A stretch of DNA of 64,000 bases from SZAS-79 sp965279075 (GCA_965279075.1 CBDIHI010000011.1:434001-498000); one strand, 5' to 3'; positions 1-9,399 are shown, counted from the first letter of the stretch. Numbers and translations: made by a program. The notes: a model not told the origin generated them from the letters alone.

Positions 1-1
1 G

Positions 2-1279
2 GTGCTCGCGCAGCTCGGCCCGGTCGGCGGCATTCCCGTGTTCGGCTACGCGGCGATCGCGCTGATCCTCGTCGGCGGCATCCTGCTGATGCCGGCCGCG
101 CTCGGCGCGCTGCTCGGGCTTGCCGGATTCCCGCACTCTGTGCCGCTCGGGCTTGCGCTCGCGCAGCTGCGCGGTGCGCCGGGGCAGGCGATGGTGAGCC
201 TGTCCGCGATCGTGGCCAGTTTCGCGCTTATGGTGGCGATGGCGATCATGGTGGCGTCGTTTCGCCAGTCGGTCGACCAGTGGCTGGGCGCGGTGCTGCC
301 GGCGGACTATTACTTTCGAACTTCGCACGCGGGCGACACCGCGTACCTGGATCCCGGCATGGAGGCGCGCGTGCGCGCGCTCCCAGGGGTGGCGCGCGTC
401 GAGTTCCTGCGCGGCGACCGGCTTTCGCTCGATCCCGCGCGCCCGGCCGTGGCGCTGATCGCCCGCGACCTGCCTTCGGGCGCGGAAAAGTCGCTGCCGC
501 TGCTGGGTGCCGCTTATCCGCGCAAGGCCGGGGACCCGCCGGCCGCGTGGGTCAGCGAAGCCGTCGCAGAGCTCTACGGATACCGGCCCGGGACCATCGC
601 CACGCTTCCCCTCGGCGGGCAACGGCGCGAGTTCCTCGTCGCGGGCGTGTGGCGGGACTATGCGCGGCAGCACGGCACCATCGTCATCGATCGCGCCGAC
701 TACCTGCGGCTCACCGGCGACGCTCGCGTCAACGACGGGGCGTTGTGGCTGGAGCCGGGCGTGGGCGTGGCGGCGATCGAGGCCGCGCTGCGCGCGCTGC
801 CGGGCGGCGCGGCGCTCGACATGGCCGGGCCGGGGGAGATCCGCGCGACTTCGCTGCGCGTGTTCGACCGCAGCTTCGCGGTGACCTACGCGCTCGAGGC
901 GGTGGCCGTGCTGGTCGGGTTGTTCGGGCTCTCGTCGAGCCTGGGCGCGATCGTACTCGCGAGGAAGCGCGAGTTCGGCATGCTGCGGCACATCGGCATG
1001 ACTCGGCGGGAGATCGGCGTGATGCTCGCCTGCGAGGGCGGGCTGCTCGCGGCGTTCGGCGCGGCGGCGGGCCTCGCGGTCGGCGGCGTGATCGGGTTCA
1101 TCCTGATCCACGTCGTGAACCGGCAGTCGTTCAACTGGGGCATGGAACTGCATCCGCCCTATGGCTTGCTTGCGATGCTGGCCCTGGCGATGGTCGCGCT
1201 CGCGGTGGTCACGGCCTTCTTCTCCGGACGCGAGGCGATGGGCATGGGGCCCGTGCGCGCCGTCAGGGAGGACTGGTGA
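2..1279 (+). CDS. ABC transporter permease, FtsX/MacB-like, C-terminal part (5' end outside window)
   Basis: Inner-membrane permease of the FtsX/LolC/MacB type, whose members move lipids or peptides out of the inner membrane or act as mechanotransmitters. The open frame runs in from the window edge, so the true start is missing. Visible parts: hydrophobic segments near residues 15-40 and 65-85, a soluble domain at about 90-290, then three C-terminal membrane spans at about 295-320, 345-370 and 390-412. The motif RKREFGMLRHIGMTRREI after the first of these is the usual cytoplasmic coupling segment. The stop overlaps the GTG start of the lipocalin-like gene by 4 bp, so the two are probably co-translated, as in attEFGH-type operons. 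The substrate is unknown. Confidence 0.85.
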   Translation: MLAQLGPVGGIPVFGYAAIALILVGGILLMPAALGALLGLAGFPHSVPLGLALAQLRGAPGQAMVSLSAIVASFALMVAMAIMVASFRQSVDQWLGAVLPADYYFRTSHAGDTAYLDPGMEARVRALPGVARVEFLRGDRLSLDPARPAVALIARDLPSGAEKSLPLLGAAYPRKAGDPPAAWVSEAVAELYGYRPGTIATLPLGGQRREFLVAGVWRDYARQHGTIVIDRADYLRLTGDARVNDGALWLEPGVGVAAIEAALRALPGGAALDMAGPGEIRATSLRVFDRSFAVTYALEAVAVLVGLFGLSSSLGAIVLARKREFGMLRHIGMTRREIGVMLACEGGLLAAFGAAAGLAVGGVIGFILIHVVNRQSFNWGMELHPPYGLLAMLALAMVALAVVTAFFSGREAMGMGPVRAVREDW

Positions 1280-2352
1280 AACGCAGGGCCTTCATCGGTG
1301 CGCTGGGCGCGCTGGCGGTCCGGCCCGCGTGGCCGGCCGGTGTGAGCTATCCCGCCGTGAAGCCGGGATACGCGTTGGCGTTTCCCCGCGACCACGGCGC
1401 CCACCCGGACTTCCGCACCGAGTGGTGGTACGCGACCGGCTGGTTGAGGGGAAAAAGCGAAGTGGAGTTCGGCTTCCAAGTCACTTTTTTCCGCACGCGC
1501 ACGCCGTACGCGGGGGACAACCCGAGCGCCTTCGCGCCGCGGCAGGTGATCCTCGCGCATGCGGCGCTGGCCGATCCGCGGGCAGGCCGGCTGCGTCACG
1601 ACCAGCGTGCAGCGCGCGCGGCGCTCGGTGTCGCGGGCGCCGACGAAGGCACCACGCGCCTATGGGTGGACGACTGGCGGCTGGCGCTTGAGGGCCGGCG
1701 CTATCACGCCCGGATTCCCGCGCGCGACTTCGCGCTGGACCTCGCGTTCTCGACCGATGCACCGCCGCTGCTGCAGGGCGTGAACGGCTACAGCCGCAAG
1801 GGCCCCCGCGAGGACCAGGCGAGCTATTACTACAGCCGCCCGGCGCTGGCGGTGGAAGGATCCATCGAACGTGGGGCGGGGAGCGAGACGGTCACCGGAC
1901 TCGCGTGGCTCGACCACGAATGGTCGAGCGAATACCTCGCATCGGGGGCCGCGGGCTGGGACTGGATCGGCATCAACCTCGAAGGCGGCGGCGCATTGAT
2001 GGCCTTCCGGATGCGCGGCAAGGACGGCAGCGTGCTGTATGCGGGCGGCACGTTGCGGGGACCGGGCGGCGACAGGGAAGCGCTCGGGCCGCAGGACGTC
2101 GAGTTCACGCCGCTGCGCCGCTGGCGTTCGCCGCGCAGCGGCACCGAGTACCCGGTCGCGATGCGCGTGAGGGCAGGGTCGAAGGCGTGGCGCATCGAGC
2201 CCCTGTTCGACGACCAGGAACTCGACTCGCGCGCGAGTACCGCGACGATCTACTGGGAGGGCGCGGTGCGGCTGGTGCCGGAACAGGGTGGCGGCGCGCC
2301 CGGTCGCGGCTACCTCGAGCTCACCGGCTACTGGAAGCCGATGCGGCTCTGA
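1276..2352 (+). CDS. Lipocalin-like / CrtC-AttH family exported protein
   Basis: A 358-residue protein of the hydroxyneurosporene synthase / AttH family (two lipocalin-like beta barrels). Start chosen at GTG 1276, which overlaps the permease stop (GTGA) and gives an N-terminus MKRRAFIGALGALAV with a twin basic residue and hydrophobic run, suggesting export. Family marks are EWWYATGWL near residue 45 with FGFQVTFFRTR following, and the central LAWLDHEWSS near residue 215. AttH-like proteins are often encoded with an FtsX-type ABC transporter, which matches the neighbour. The enzymatic activity is not established, and the carotenoid hydratase role of CrtC should not be assumed because no carotenoid genes are nearby. 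Confidence 0.8.
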   Translation: MKRRAFIGALGALAVRPAWPAGVSYPAVKPGYALAFPRDHGAHPDFRTEWWYATGWLRGKSEVEFGFQVTFFRTRTPYAGDNPSAFAPRQVILAHAALADPRAGRLRHDQRAARAALGVAGADEGTTRLWVDDWRLALEGRRYHARIPARDFALDLAFSTDAPPLLQGVNGYSRKGPREDQASYYYSRPALAVEGSIERGAGSETVTGLAWLDHEWSSEYLASGAAGWDWIGINLEGGGALMAFRMRGKDGSVLYAGGTLRGPGGDREALGPQDVEFTPLRRWRSPRSGTEYPVAMRVRAGSKAWRIEPLFDDQELDSRASTATIYWEGAVRLVPEQGGGAPGRGYLELTGYWKPMRL

Positions 2353-2386
2353 TATCTTCGACCCGTCCCCAGAAGGAGGAAAAGGC

Positions 2387-3196
2387 ATGCGGCATGTGGT
2401 GATCATCGGCGCGGGTGCGATCGGCGCCTACCTTGTGCGCGAACTGCACGGGATGTACCCGGATGCACGGCTGTCCTGCATCGACCGGGCGGAGGCCGTG
2501 GACGCGGCGCGAGCGAAGCTGCGCGCCATCGCGGGTGCTTCGGTCGAGGTCTACGACCGCCTTTCGTCGGTCCCGTCCGGCGCGGACCTGGCCGTCGAAT
2601 GTGGCGGGCACGCCGCGGTCACACAACACGGCGAAGCCGCGCTCGACGCGGGCTACGACCTGCTGGTCGCGTCCGTCGGCGCGTTGGCCGACCAGGCGCT
2701 GTACGACAAGCTGGTGGCGGCCGCGAAGCGCAATGGCCGCAAGCTGCTGATCCCCGCGGGTGCGGTGGCGGGCATGGACGGCCTCGCCGCAGCGCGCCTG
2801 GCGGGCATCGACCGCGTGCGCTACACCTCGAGGAAGCTGCCGCTCGCGTGGAAGGGCACGCATGCGGAGAAACTGTGCGACCTCGGCGCGGTCAGGGAGT
2901 CGACCGAGTTCCTGCGCACGGATGCGCGCCAGGCGGCCACGCTGTTCCCGCAGAACGCGAACGTCGCGGCGACGATCGCGCTGGCGGGCGTGGGATTCGA
3001 GCGTACCGAGGTGTCGCTCAACGCGGACCCGGGGGCCCGGGGCAATACGCACCTGGTCGAGGTGGAAGGGCCCTGCGGCAGCATGCGGATCGAGCTTTCC
3101 AACAAGCCCTTCCCGGACAACCCCAAGACGTCGATGCTCGCCGGGCTGTCGCTTTTGAGGGTGATTCGCAACCGCACCGAGGCCGTGCAGGTCTGA
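2387..3196 (+). CDS. nadX: L-aspartate dehydrogenase-like oxidoreductase
   Basis: A 269-residue NAD(P)-dependent oxidoreductase of the aspartate dehydrogenase family. The Rossmann motif VVIIGAGAIGAYLV lies at residues 4-17 and the family pattern continues with LAVECGGHAAVTQHGE and FPQNANVAATIALAG. ATG 2387 is preceded by a strong ribosome site, AGAAGGAGGA (2371-2380), which decides the start over longer upstream readings. Family members oxidise aspartate to iminoaspartate for NAD synthesis, but here the gene heads an aromatic-degradation cluster. It may therefore act on an amino-containing intermediate or simply supply nitrogen release; that part is inference. The symbol is by family similarity only. 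Confidence 0.72.
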   Translation: MRHVVIIGAGAIGAYLVRELHGMYPDARLSCIDRAEAVDAARAKLRAIAGASVEVYDRLSSVPSGADLAVECGGHAAVTQHGEAALDAGYDLLVASVGALADQALYDKLVAAAKRNGRKLLIPAGAVAGMDGLAAARLAGIDRVRYTSRKLPLAWKGTHAEKLCDLGAVRESTEFLRTDARQAATLFPQNANVAATIALAGVGFERTEVSLNADPGARGNTHLVEVEGPCGSMRIELSNKPFPDNPKTSMLAGLSLLRVIRNRTEAVQV

Positions 3197-3265
3197 GCGG
3201 TGAAACGCCCCTTCCGCGGGACGCCGGCGAGGTTACGATAGCGCCATGGCACCGCAACCCAAGGG

Positions 3266-4510
3266 ATGGGCATGAGCACGGCGACGCAGGCGATGGAGTG
3301 GCCGGACACGGGCGTTTCGCGCGTACCGTTCCGGATCTACACGGACGAGGACGTCTACCAGCAGGAGCAGGAGAAAGTCTTCCGCGGCGAGGCCTGGCAC
3401 TTCGTCGCGATGGAACTGGAGATCCCCGGGGGCGGGGACTACAAGGCCAACTACATCGGCGACACGCCGGTGTTCGCGACGCGCGACCCGCAGGGCGGGA
3501 TCAAGGTGTTCGTGAACCGCTGCGCGCACCGGGGCTCGCTGCTCTGCATCGAAACGAGTGGCAACAAGAAGGACTTCACCTGCGTCTACCACAACTGGTC
3601 CTACGACTTCGACGGCAAGCTGAAAAGCGTCGCCTTCCGCCGCGGCGTGCGGGGACAGGGCGGCCTGCCCGAGGACTTCGACATGGCGGACCACAGCCTG
3701 CACCGGCTGCGCACCGAGACGATAAACGGGCTGGTGTTCGCGACGTTTTCCGCATCGGTGGCGCCGCTGCGCGACTGGCTCGGCCCGCGCATGACCGGCC
3801 ACATCGAGCGGATCTTCAACCGCCCGGTCAAGGTGCTCGGCGCCTACGTGCAGGTCCTGCACAACAACTGGAAGCTCTACATCGAGAACGTGAAGGACTC
3901 GTACCACGCGAGCCTGCTGCACCTGTTCTTCACGACCTTCGGCCTGAACCGCATGTCGATGGACGGGGCGATCGAGCTGTCGACCTCGGGCGGGCACCAC
4001 ATCAGCTGGTCGAAGATGGCCTCGGACAACGCGGCCGGCACCGAATACCAGGACGGCGCGCTGCGCGCTATGAACTCCGATTTCGACCTCGCCGACCGCG
4101 GCGTGCTGAAGAACTGGCCTGAATTCGAGGACGGCGTGACGCACGCGATCCAGGGCGTCTGGCCCAACTTCATCGTGCAGCAGATCCAGAACTGCCTCGC
4201 GATCCGCCTCGCGGTGCCCAAGGGCGTGAACGAGACGGAACTGCAGTGGGTCCTGTTCGGCTACGCGGACGACACGCCCGAGCAGGACCGCATCCGCCTC
4301 ATGCAGAGCAACCTCGTGGGCCCGGCGGGACTCGTGTCGATGGAGGACGGCATCATCGGCAATTTCGTGCAGCGCTCGATCCGGCAGGACGGCGATCGCT
4401 CGGCGGTGCTCGAGATGGGCGGGCGCAAGGTGGAATCCCAGAAAAGCCGCGTCAGCGAGGCCTCGGTACGGGGCTTCTGGCAGGCCTACCGCGGGTTAAT
4501 GGGGCTATGA
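3266..4510 (+). CDS. Rieske aromatic-ring hydroxylating oxygenase, large (alpha) subunit
   Basis: A 414-residue catalytic subunit. The Rieske [2Fe-2S] ligands are visible as C86-x-H88 (in CAHRG) and C106-x2-H109 (in CVYHNW). The mononuclear iron motif ENVKDSYHASLLH supplies D211, H214 and H219. The overall pattern is closest to the salicylate/anthranilate group of oxygenases. The next gene is the small subunit. No ferredoxin or reductase gene is present in the cluster, so electrons must come from proteins encoded elsewhere. An alternative start, ATG 3272 (MSTATQAM), is six bases inside. The substrate is not predictable from the motifs alone. Confidence 0.88.
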   Translation: MGMSTATQAMEWPDTGVSRVPFRIYTDEDVYQQEQEKVFRGEAWHFVAMELEIPGGGDYKANYIGDTPVFATRDPQGGIKVFVNRCAHRGSLLCIETSGNKKDFTCVYHNWSYDFDGKLKSVAFRRGVRGQGGLPEDFDMADHSLHRLRTETINGLVFATFSASVAPLRDWLGPRMTGHIERIFNRPVKVLGAYVQVLHNNWKLYIENVKDSYHASLLHLFFTTFGLNRMSMDGAIELSTSGGHHISWSKMASDNAAGTEYQDGALRAMNSDFDLADRGVLKNWPEFEDGVTHAIQGVWPNFIVQQIQNCLAIRLAVPKGVNETELQWVLFGYADDTPEQDRIRLMQSNLVGPAGLVSMEDGIIGNFVQRSIRQDGDRSAVLEMGGRKVESQKSRVSEASVRGFWQAYRGLMGL

Positions 4511-4534
4511 GGATGGGATTATGAGGCGGGGGCT

Positions 4535-5002
4535 GTGATGGTCATCGAAACCCGGGTCGAGCGGCTGCTCGCCGAGTATGCCGGCTGCATCGACGACGAC
4601 CTGCTTGAGTCCTGGCCGGCGTTTTTCACCGAGGATTGTACCTACCGGATCCTCACGCGAGAGGCCGCGCGCAAAAAATGGCCAGCGGGCGTGCTCCACT
4701 GCGAAGGGCGCGGCATGCTCGCCGACCGCATCCTGTCGATGCGCCGCGCGAACATCTTCGAGCCGCACTGGTACCGGCACCTCGTCACGTCCACCCGGCT
4801 GAAAGGGCAGGAGGGCGGCGGCTGGCGGCTGCACAGCAATTTCGCGATCGTGCGAACGATGCAGGCTGGGGAGCAATCGCTGTTCCTCGCCGGGTACTAC
4901 GACGACCTGGTCGTCGAACAGGCAGGGAAATTGCTTTTCCACGAGAAGACCGTGGTGCTCGACTCGAATCGCGTCGATACGCTGCTGGTCATTCCCGTCT
5001 GA
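4535..5002 (+). CDS. Aromatic-ring hydroxylating oxygenase, small (beta) subunit
   Basis: A 155-residue protein of the ring-hydroxylating beta-subunit family (cystatin/NTF2-like fold). Family features are the N-terminal helix RVERLLAEYAGCIDDDLLESWPAFFTED cut here into parts (ERLLAEYAGCIDDDLLESW, FFTEDCTYRI) and the later LHSNFAIVRT and LVIPV ending. It follows the alpha subunit by 24 bp, the usual alpha-beta order for three-component oxygenases, and should form a mixed hexamer with it. It is structural rather than catalytic in most family members. Confidence 0.85.
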   Translation: MMVIETRVERLLAEYAGCIDDDLLESWPAFFTEDCTYRILTREAARKKWPAGVLHCEGRGMLADRILSMRRANIFEPHWYRHLVTSTRLKGQEGGGWRLHSNFAIVRTMQAGEQSLFLAGYYDDLVVEQAGKLLFHEKTVVLDSNRVDTLLVIPV

Positions 5003-5022
5003 CTCGACTCCCGGAGAAGAAC

Positions 5023-5985
5023 ATGTTCTGCAGAATCCTCGTCACTTCCGTCCTCATGGCCGTCGCGGCTGCGCCCGCGCATGCGCAGCCCTTCCCGTCC
5101 AAGCCGCTCCGCCTCGTCGCGCCCTTCCCGCCGGGCGGGGAAATCGACCTCGTGGCCCGGGGCATCGGCCAGAAAATGACCGAGAGCATGGGCCAGACGG
5201 TCGTCGTCGAGAACGTCTCCGGGGCGGCGGGCGCCATCGGGTCAGAAAAGGTCGCGAAAGCGGCGCCCGACGGCTATACGATCCTGCTGGGCGCCACGAC
5301 CACGCACGGCATCAATCCCGCGCTCAACCCCAAGCTGCCTTACGACGCGGAAAAGGACTTCACGCCGATTTCGCTCGTGACCACGATCCCGCACGTGCTG
5401 GTGGTCAACGCTTCCGTACCCGCGAATACGCTTGCCGAGTTCGTGAAGCTGGCCAAGTCCAAACCCGGGCTGCCCTATGGTTCGGCGGGCAACGGGTCCC
5501 CGCACCACCTCGCCGGGGCGCTGTTCGCCAACCTGGCCGGGTTTGAGGCGACCCACGTGCCCTACAAAGGCGTGGGGCCGTCGATCGCGGACCTGGTGAG
5601 CGGTCAGATCACCTTCATGTCGGTGGGGATCACCGCCGCCGACCCGCATATCAAGTCGGGCAGGGTCCGGCCGCTGGCCCTGGCCGCGCCTGCGCGCCTG
5701 CCGGGGTACGACATTCCCACCTTCGCCGAAGTGGGCTACAAGGGGTTCGAGGTGATGGCCTGGTACGCGGTGTTCGCGCCTGCGGGCCTGCCCGCCGACG
5801 TGACCGCCCGGCTCAGCAGCGAAGTTGCGAAAGCGACCAATTCGCCGGATTTCCGCGAGCGCCTCAAGGGCCTGGGCGCAACCCCGGTCGGCAGCACGTC
5901 CCAGCAACTGGCGGCGCACGTGCGCGCCGAGATCGAGCGCTGGACGCGCGCCGGGAAGGCGGCCAATTTCAAGATGGAGCAATAA
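5023..5985 (+). CDS. Bug/TctC-family periplasmic solute-binding protein
   Basis: A 320-residue extracytoplasmic binding protein. ATG 5023 is chosen because it gives a clean signal peptide (MFCRILVTSVLMAVAAAPAHA) with a preceding CCGGAGAAGA ribosome site. The mature protein begins QPFPSKPLRLVAPFPPGG, the hallmark of Bug proteins, and later shows LPYGSAGNGSPHHLAG and FMSVGITAADPHIKSGRVRPLA. Burkholderiales carry very many Bug genes, usually orphaned from TctAB membrane genes, as here. Its position inside the oxygenase cluster suggests it binds the aromatic or carboxylate substrate of the pathway; this is inferred from context. Confidence 0.88.
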   Translation: MFCRILVTSVLMAVAAAPAHAQPFPSKPLRLVAPFPPGGEIDLVARGIGQKMTESMGQTVVVENVSGAAGAIGSEKVAKAAPDGYTILLGATTTHGINPALNPKLPYDAEKDFTPISLVTTIPHVLVVNASVPANTLAEFVKLAKSKPGLPYGSAGNGSPHHLAGALFANLAGFEATHVPYKGVGPSIADLVSGQITFMSVGITAADPHIKSGRVRPLALAAPARLPGYDIPTFAEVGYKGFEVMAWYAVFAPAGLPADVTARLSSEVAKATNSPDFRERLKGLGATPVGSTSQQLAAHVRAEIERWTRAGKAANFKMEQ

Positions 5986-5991
5986 ACGCAC

Positions 5992-7062
5992 ATGTCGAAC
6001 CCGTACATCCTCGGCGGTGCGATGCTGCCGCACGCGCCGCAGTTCTTTACCCAGCCCGAGACCGAGGACAAGGCGACCATCGCCCGCGTCCAGCAGGTCG
6101 CCGCGAAGATCGGCGAGGGCCTCAAGGCCCTCAAGCCCGACGTCTGGATCGTGATCGGCAACGACCACGCGCAGCAGTTCTTCGCCAACGTCGCGCCGCC
6201 GTTCACGCTGCATGTCGGCGGGGTGGGGCGCGGGACCTTCGCGGGGCGCGAGTTCAAGTTCAATATCGCCAGTGAAGTCGGGTTCGCGTTGGTGAAGGAT
6301 TTCTACCGTGCCGGGTTCGATCCGGCGTTCACGAGCACCGCCGAGATCGACTACGCACTCGGTATCCCGATGACGCATCTCGGCATCGGCGACGCGCCCG
6401 TACTGCCGATCTTCGTGAACGCCTACCTGCCGCCACAGCCCACCATGGAACGCTGCTACGCGTTCGGCCAGGCGCTGGCGCGGGGCCTTGCCTCGATCGG
6501 CGTCAAGGCTGTCATCGTCTCGAGCGGCGGCATGTCGCACTTTCCGGGGACCGACAACTACAGCAACCCGGCGCTGGAATTCGACGAATCGGTGCTGGAG
6601 CCCATGAAGGAGGGGCGCCTCAAGACGCTGCTAGGCTACGACGAGGGCCTGCTCGATTCGACCGGCAACATCGAACTGCGCTGCTGGGGCGTGGCCGCCG
6701 GCGCGCTGGGCGAGAGGAAGCCCGACATCGTGCAGCTCGACCCGAGCTGGCACCACAACTACGCGTCGCTCGGCTGGTTCTCGGGGGCCGGCGCGCCCCC
6801 GCAGGCGCCGCACTATCCGCAGATCGCACCGGGGCTGCAGTCGATCACCAGCGCACTGTTCAACATGGCCAACGACAAGGCCTCTCGCGACGCGTGGTTC
6901 GCCGATGCGAACGCGTATGCGGAGAAATACCACCTCGAAGGCCGGCACAAGAAGCTGCTCGTGGACTTCGACGCGCCGGGCATCGTCGCCGCCGGCGTGC
7001 ACCCGCTGCTGATTTTCCTCGTTCGCATGCATGTCGAGCGCGAACGCGGACGGTCGGTATGA
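5992..7062 (+). CDS. Class III extradiol ring-cleavage dioxygenase, LigB-LigA fusion
   Basis: A 356-residue non-heme iron dioxygenase of the LigB superfamily that should open a catechol-type ring. Probable iron ligands by family alignment are H14 (MLPHAP), H59 (IGNDHAQ) and E228 (STGNIELRCW). H183 in SSGGMSH is the likely acid/base. Residues 285-348 (LFNMANDKASRDAWF onward) look like a LigA subunit domain, so both protocatechuate 4,5-dioxygenase subunits appear fused, as in gallate dioxygenases, though this protein is shorter. It follows the Bug gene by 6 bp and overlaps the aldehyde dehydrogenase start (ATGA). Substrate unknown. Confidence 0.85.
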   Translation: MSNPYILGGAMLPHAPQFFTQPETEDKATIARVQQVAAKIGEGLKALKPDVWIVIGNDHAQQFFANVAPPFTLHVGGVGRGTFAGREFKFNIASEVGFALVKDFYRAGFDPAFTSTAEIDYALGIPMTHLGIGDAPVLPIFVNAYLPPQPTMERCYAFGQALARGLASIGVKAVIVSSGGMSHFPGTDNYSNPALEFDESVLEPMKEGRLKTLLGYDEGLLDSTGNIELRCWGVAAGALGERKPDIVQLDPSWHHNYASLGWFSGAGAPPQAPHYPQIAPGLQSITSALFNMANDKASRDAWFADANAYAEKYHLEGRHKKLLVDFDAPGIVAAGVHPLLIFLVRMHVERERGRSV

Positions 7063-8495
7063 CGATCGAGCTCGGCGCCTGGATCGGTGGCAAGGCCGTC
7101 GCGGTGCCGGACTCGGTGCCGCGCATCGAGCTCCACAGCCCGGTCGACGGCAGCGTGACCTACCGGATGCCGGATGCGGGCGCGGAGCTGGTCGATGCCG
7201 CGGTGAAGAATTCCGCGGAGGCCTTCGCGGCGCATCGCTACGCGTCCACGGCCACGCGCCTCGCCTGGCTCGAAGCGATCGCAAAGACCGTCTCGGCCAA
7301 CACCGGCCCGATCATCGAAAGCATCGTGCGGGCGATCGGCAAGCCGCGTCGCGCGGCCACGTTCGAGGCGGGGCGGGTGGCGGATTTCCTGCGCGGCTGC
7401 ACGGCGGAGCTGACCACCTGGCGCGGGGAACTCGTGCCGGTGGACACGGTGCCGCTGGGCGCCGGGCATCTAGGCCTTGCGAAGCGAATTCCCTGCGGCG
7501 TTGTAGGTGCCATCACGCCTTTCAACGCGCCGGCCAACCTGCTGGTGCAGAAGATCGGCCCCGCGCTGGCCACGGGCAATGCGGTCGTCGTGAAGCCGCA
7601 TCCCACCGGCATCGAGACCGCGCTGCTGATCGCGGAGCTGTGCAGGAAGGCAGGGTTGCCGGATGGCCTCTACAACGTGGTGCCGGGCGATCGCATTGCG
7701 GCAGCGGCGCTGGCGGCGCATCCGCAAGTGAACGTGGTCACGCTGACGGGCGGCGTTGCCGCCGCGGAGGCGCTCGCTCGCGTGGCGGGGGCGAAGAAAT
7801 TCTGTGCGGAGCTTGGTTCCAGCGCCGCGAACATCGTGCTGGCGGACGCGAACATGGAGGACGCCGCGCAGAAGATCGCGCGCGCCGGCTTCGAAGCCAG
7901 CGGCCAGCAGTGCATCTCGGCGCAGCGCATCATCGTCGAGCAGGCGGTGTTCGAGAAGTTCCTTACGTTGTTCGTTGCCGCCGCGAAGTCCCTCAAGGTC
8001 GGGCTGCCGGACGAGGAGGGCGTGGACGTGGGACCGATGGTGAACGTGGCCTCGGCCGAGCGCGTCATGGCGATGGTGAAGGACGCCGAGGACCGCGGTG
8101 CGAAGGTTGCGCTGGCGCCCGTGCGCAAGGGCGCCGTGGTTTCGCCGGGGATCCTCGTCTCCGCGCCGCGTGCTTCGCGCCTGCTGTGCGAGGAGGCGTT
8201 CGGGCCGGTGGTCGTCGTGCAGCCCGCGAAGGATCTCGACGATGCGCTGGCGCAGGCCAACGATTCCCAGTTCGGGCTGCAGGGGGCCTGCTTCACGTCC
8301 AGCCTCGACGCGGCGATGAAAGTCGCCGAGCGCTTCGATTCCGGTTCGGTGTGGATCAACGAGGCGAGCCGGTTCCGGCTCGACATGTACCCGTTCGGCG
8401 GCGTGAAGCAGTCCGGTTACGGCCGCGAGGGCATCCGCTATGCGATGGAGGAGTATTCGCAATGGAAGTTTGTCGGCCTGAAGGCTTCGGTGTGA
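7059..8495 (+). CDS. Aldehyde dehydrogenase (semialdehyde type)
   Basis: A 478-residue NAD(P)-dependent aldehyde dehydrogenase. Catalytic residues are visible: N155 (ITPFNAP), E251 (AELGSSAANIVLAD) and nucleophile C285 (SGQQCISAQR). The start ATG 7059 overlaps the stop of the ring-cleavage dioxygenase by 4 bp, so translation is coupled. In meta-cleavage pathways such an enzyme oxidises the semialdehyde ring-opening product to the dicarboxylate, which is the inferred role here. The exact aldehyde is not known. Confidence 0.88.
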   Translation: MTIELGAWIGGKAVAVPDSVPRIELHSPVDGSVTYRMPDAGAELVDAAVKNSAEAFAAHRYASTATRLAWLEAIAKTVSANTGPIIESIVRAIGKPRRAATFEAGRVADFLRGCTAELTTWRGELVPVDTVPLGAGHLGLAKRIPCGVVGAITPFNAPANLLVQKIGPALATGNAVVVKPHPTGIETALLIAELCRKAGLPDGLYNVVPGDRIAAAALAAHPQVNVVTLTGGVAAAEALARVAGAKKFCAELGSSAANIVLADANMEDAAQKIARAGFEASGQQCISAQRIIVEQAVFEKFLTLFVAAAKSLKVGLPDEEGVDVGPMVNVASAERVMAMVKDAEDRGAKVALAPVRKGAVVSPGILVSAPRASRLLCEEAFGPVVVVQPAKDLDDALAQANDSQFGLQGACFTSSLDAAMKVAERFDSGSVWINEASRFRLDMYPFGGVKQSGYGREGIRYAMEEYSQWKFVGLKASV

Positions 8496-8499
8496 ACTC

Positions 8500-9399
8500 A
8501 TGAGTGCCGAAGTCGAGATTCTCCCGGACCTGCGCCGGCTGATGGCCGAGGTCGGCCCGAAATGGGCGACCAACGTGCCCGGGCACGTGAAGCAGATGGT
8601 CGAGGCGTTCAGCGCCGTGCTGGCGAAATGCCCGAAGGACGGCGTCAGTGTGAAGCGCGACTTGCCGTATGGCGCGCACGAACGGCAGGTGCTCGACGTC
8701 TATTCGCCCGCCAATCCCAAAGGTGCGCCCGTGGTCGTGTTCGTGCACGGTGGCGCGTTCACCGATGGCGAGAAGGACCGCTCTGCCGAGGTGTATTCGA
8801 ACGTGTCGATCTGGTTCGCCCGGAACGGCATCGTCGGCATCAACATGGAATACCGCAGCGCGCCGTCCGCGCCGTATCCCGCCGGCACCGAGGACGTGAA
8901 GCTCGCGTGCAAGTGGGTCGAGCGGAACGCCGCATCGCTGGGTGTGGACATCGGGCGGCTGTTCGTGTTCGGCCATTCCGCGGGCGCGGCGCATTCGGCC
9001 GCCTATGCCTACGGCGACACAGGGTCGGAGGGCGGGCCGAAAGTCGCGGGATCGATCGTCGTCAGCGGCCGCGTGCGCGCCGACAACCTGCCCACCAACC
9101 CGAATGCCCGCAAGGTCGAAGCCTATTACGGCACCGATGCGGGCCTGTTCGAGCAGCGGTCCGCGCTGCACCTCGCCGGCAAGGGCAGCCCGCCGACCTT
9201 CATCGCGATCGCCCAGTACGAGAACCCGCTGCTGGATGTCTACTGCCTGGAACTGGCCCATCGCCTCGGGCGGGCCAACGGCCGCGCGCCGCGGTTCATG
9301 CAGCTGTGGGGGCACAACCATACGTCGATCATCGCGCACCTGAACACGGCCGAGGACGCGCTGGGCAGGGCGCTGGTGGAGTTCGTGCTCGATCCTTGA
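8500..9399 (+). CDS. Alpha/beta hydrolase, HSL/kynurenine formamidase-like
   Basis: A 299-residue esterase/amidase of the alpha/beta-hydrolase fold. The oxyanion motif HGGAF is at residues 83-87 and the nucleophile is S160 in FGHSAGAAH. The C-terminal HNHTSII region probably carries the catalytic histidine. It starts 4 bp after the aldehyde dehydrogenase stop, within the same operon. In this pathway it could hydrolyse an ester, amide or formyl group of a substrate or ring-opened product; the N-terminal extension before the hydrolase core resembles kynurenine formamidase-like proteins. Exact function not assigned. Confidence 0.8.
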   Translation: MSAEVEILPDLRRLMAEVGPKWATNVPGHVKQMVEAFSAVLAKCPKDGVSVKRDLPYGAHERQVLDVYSPANPKGAPVVVFVHGGAFTDGEKDRSAEVYSNVSIWFARNGIVGINMEYRSAPSAPYPAGTEDVKLACKWVERNAASLGVDIGRLFVFGHSAGAAHSAAYAYGDTGSEGGPKVAGSIVVSGRVRADNLPTNPNARKVEAYYGTDAGLFEQRSALHLAGKGSPPTFIAIAQYENPLLDVYCLELAHRLGRANGRAPRFMQLWGHNHTSIIAHLNTAEDALGRALVEFVLDP

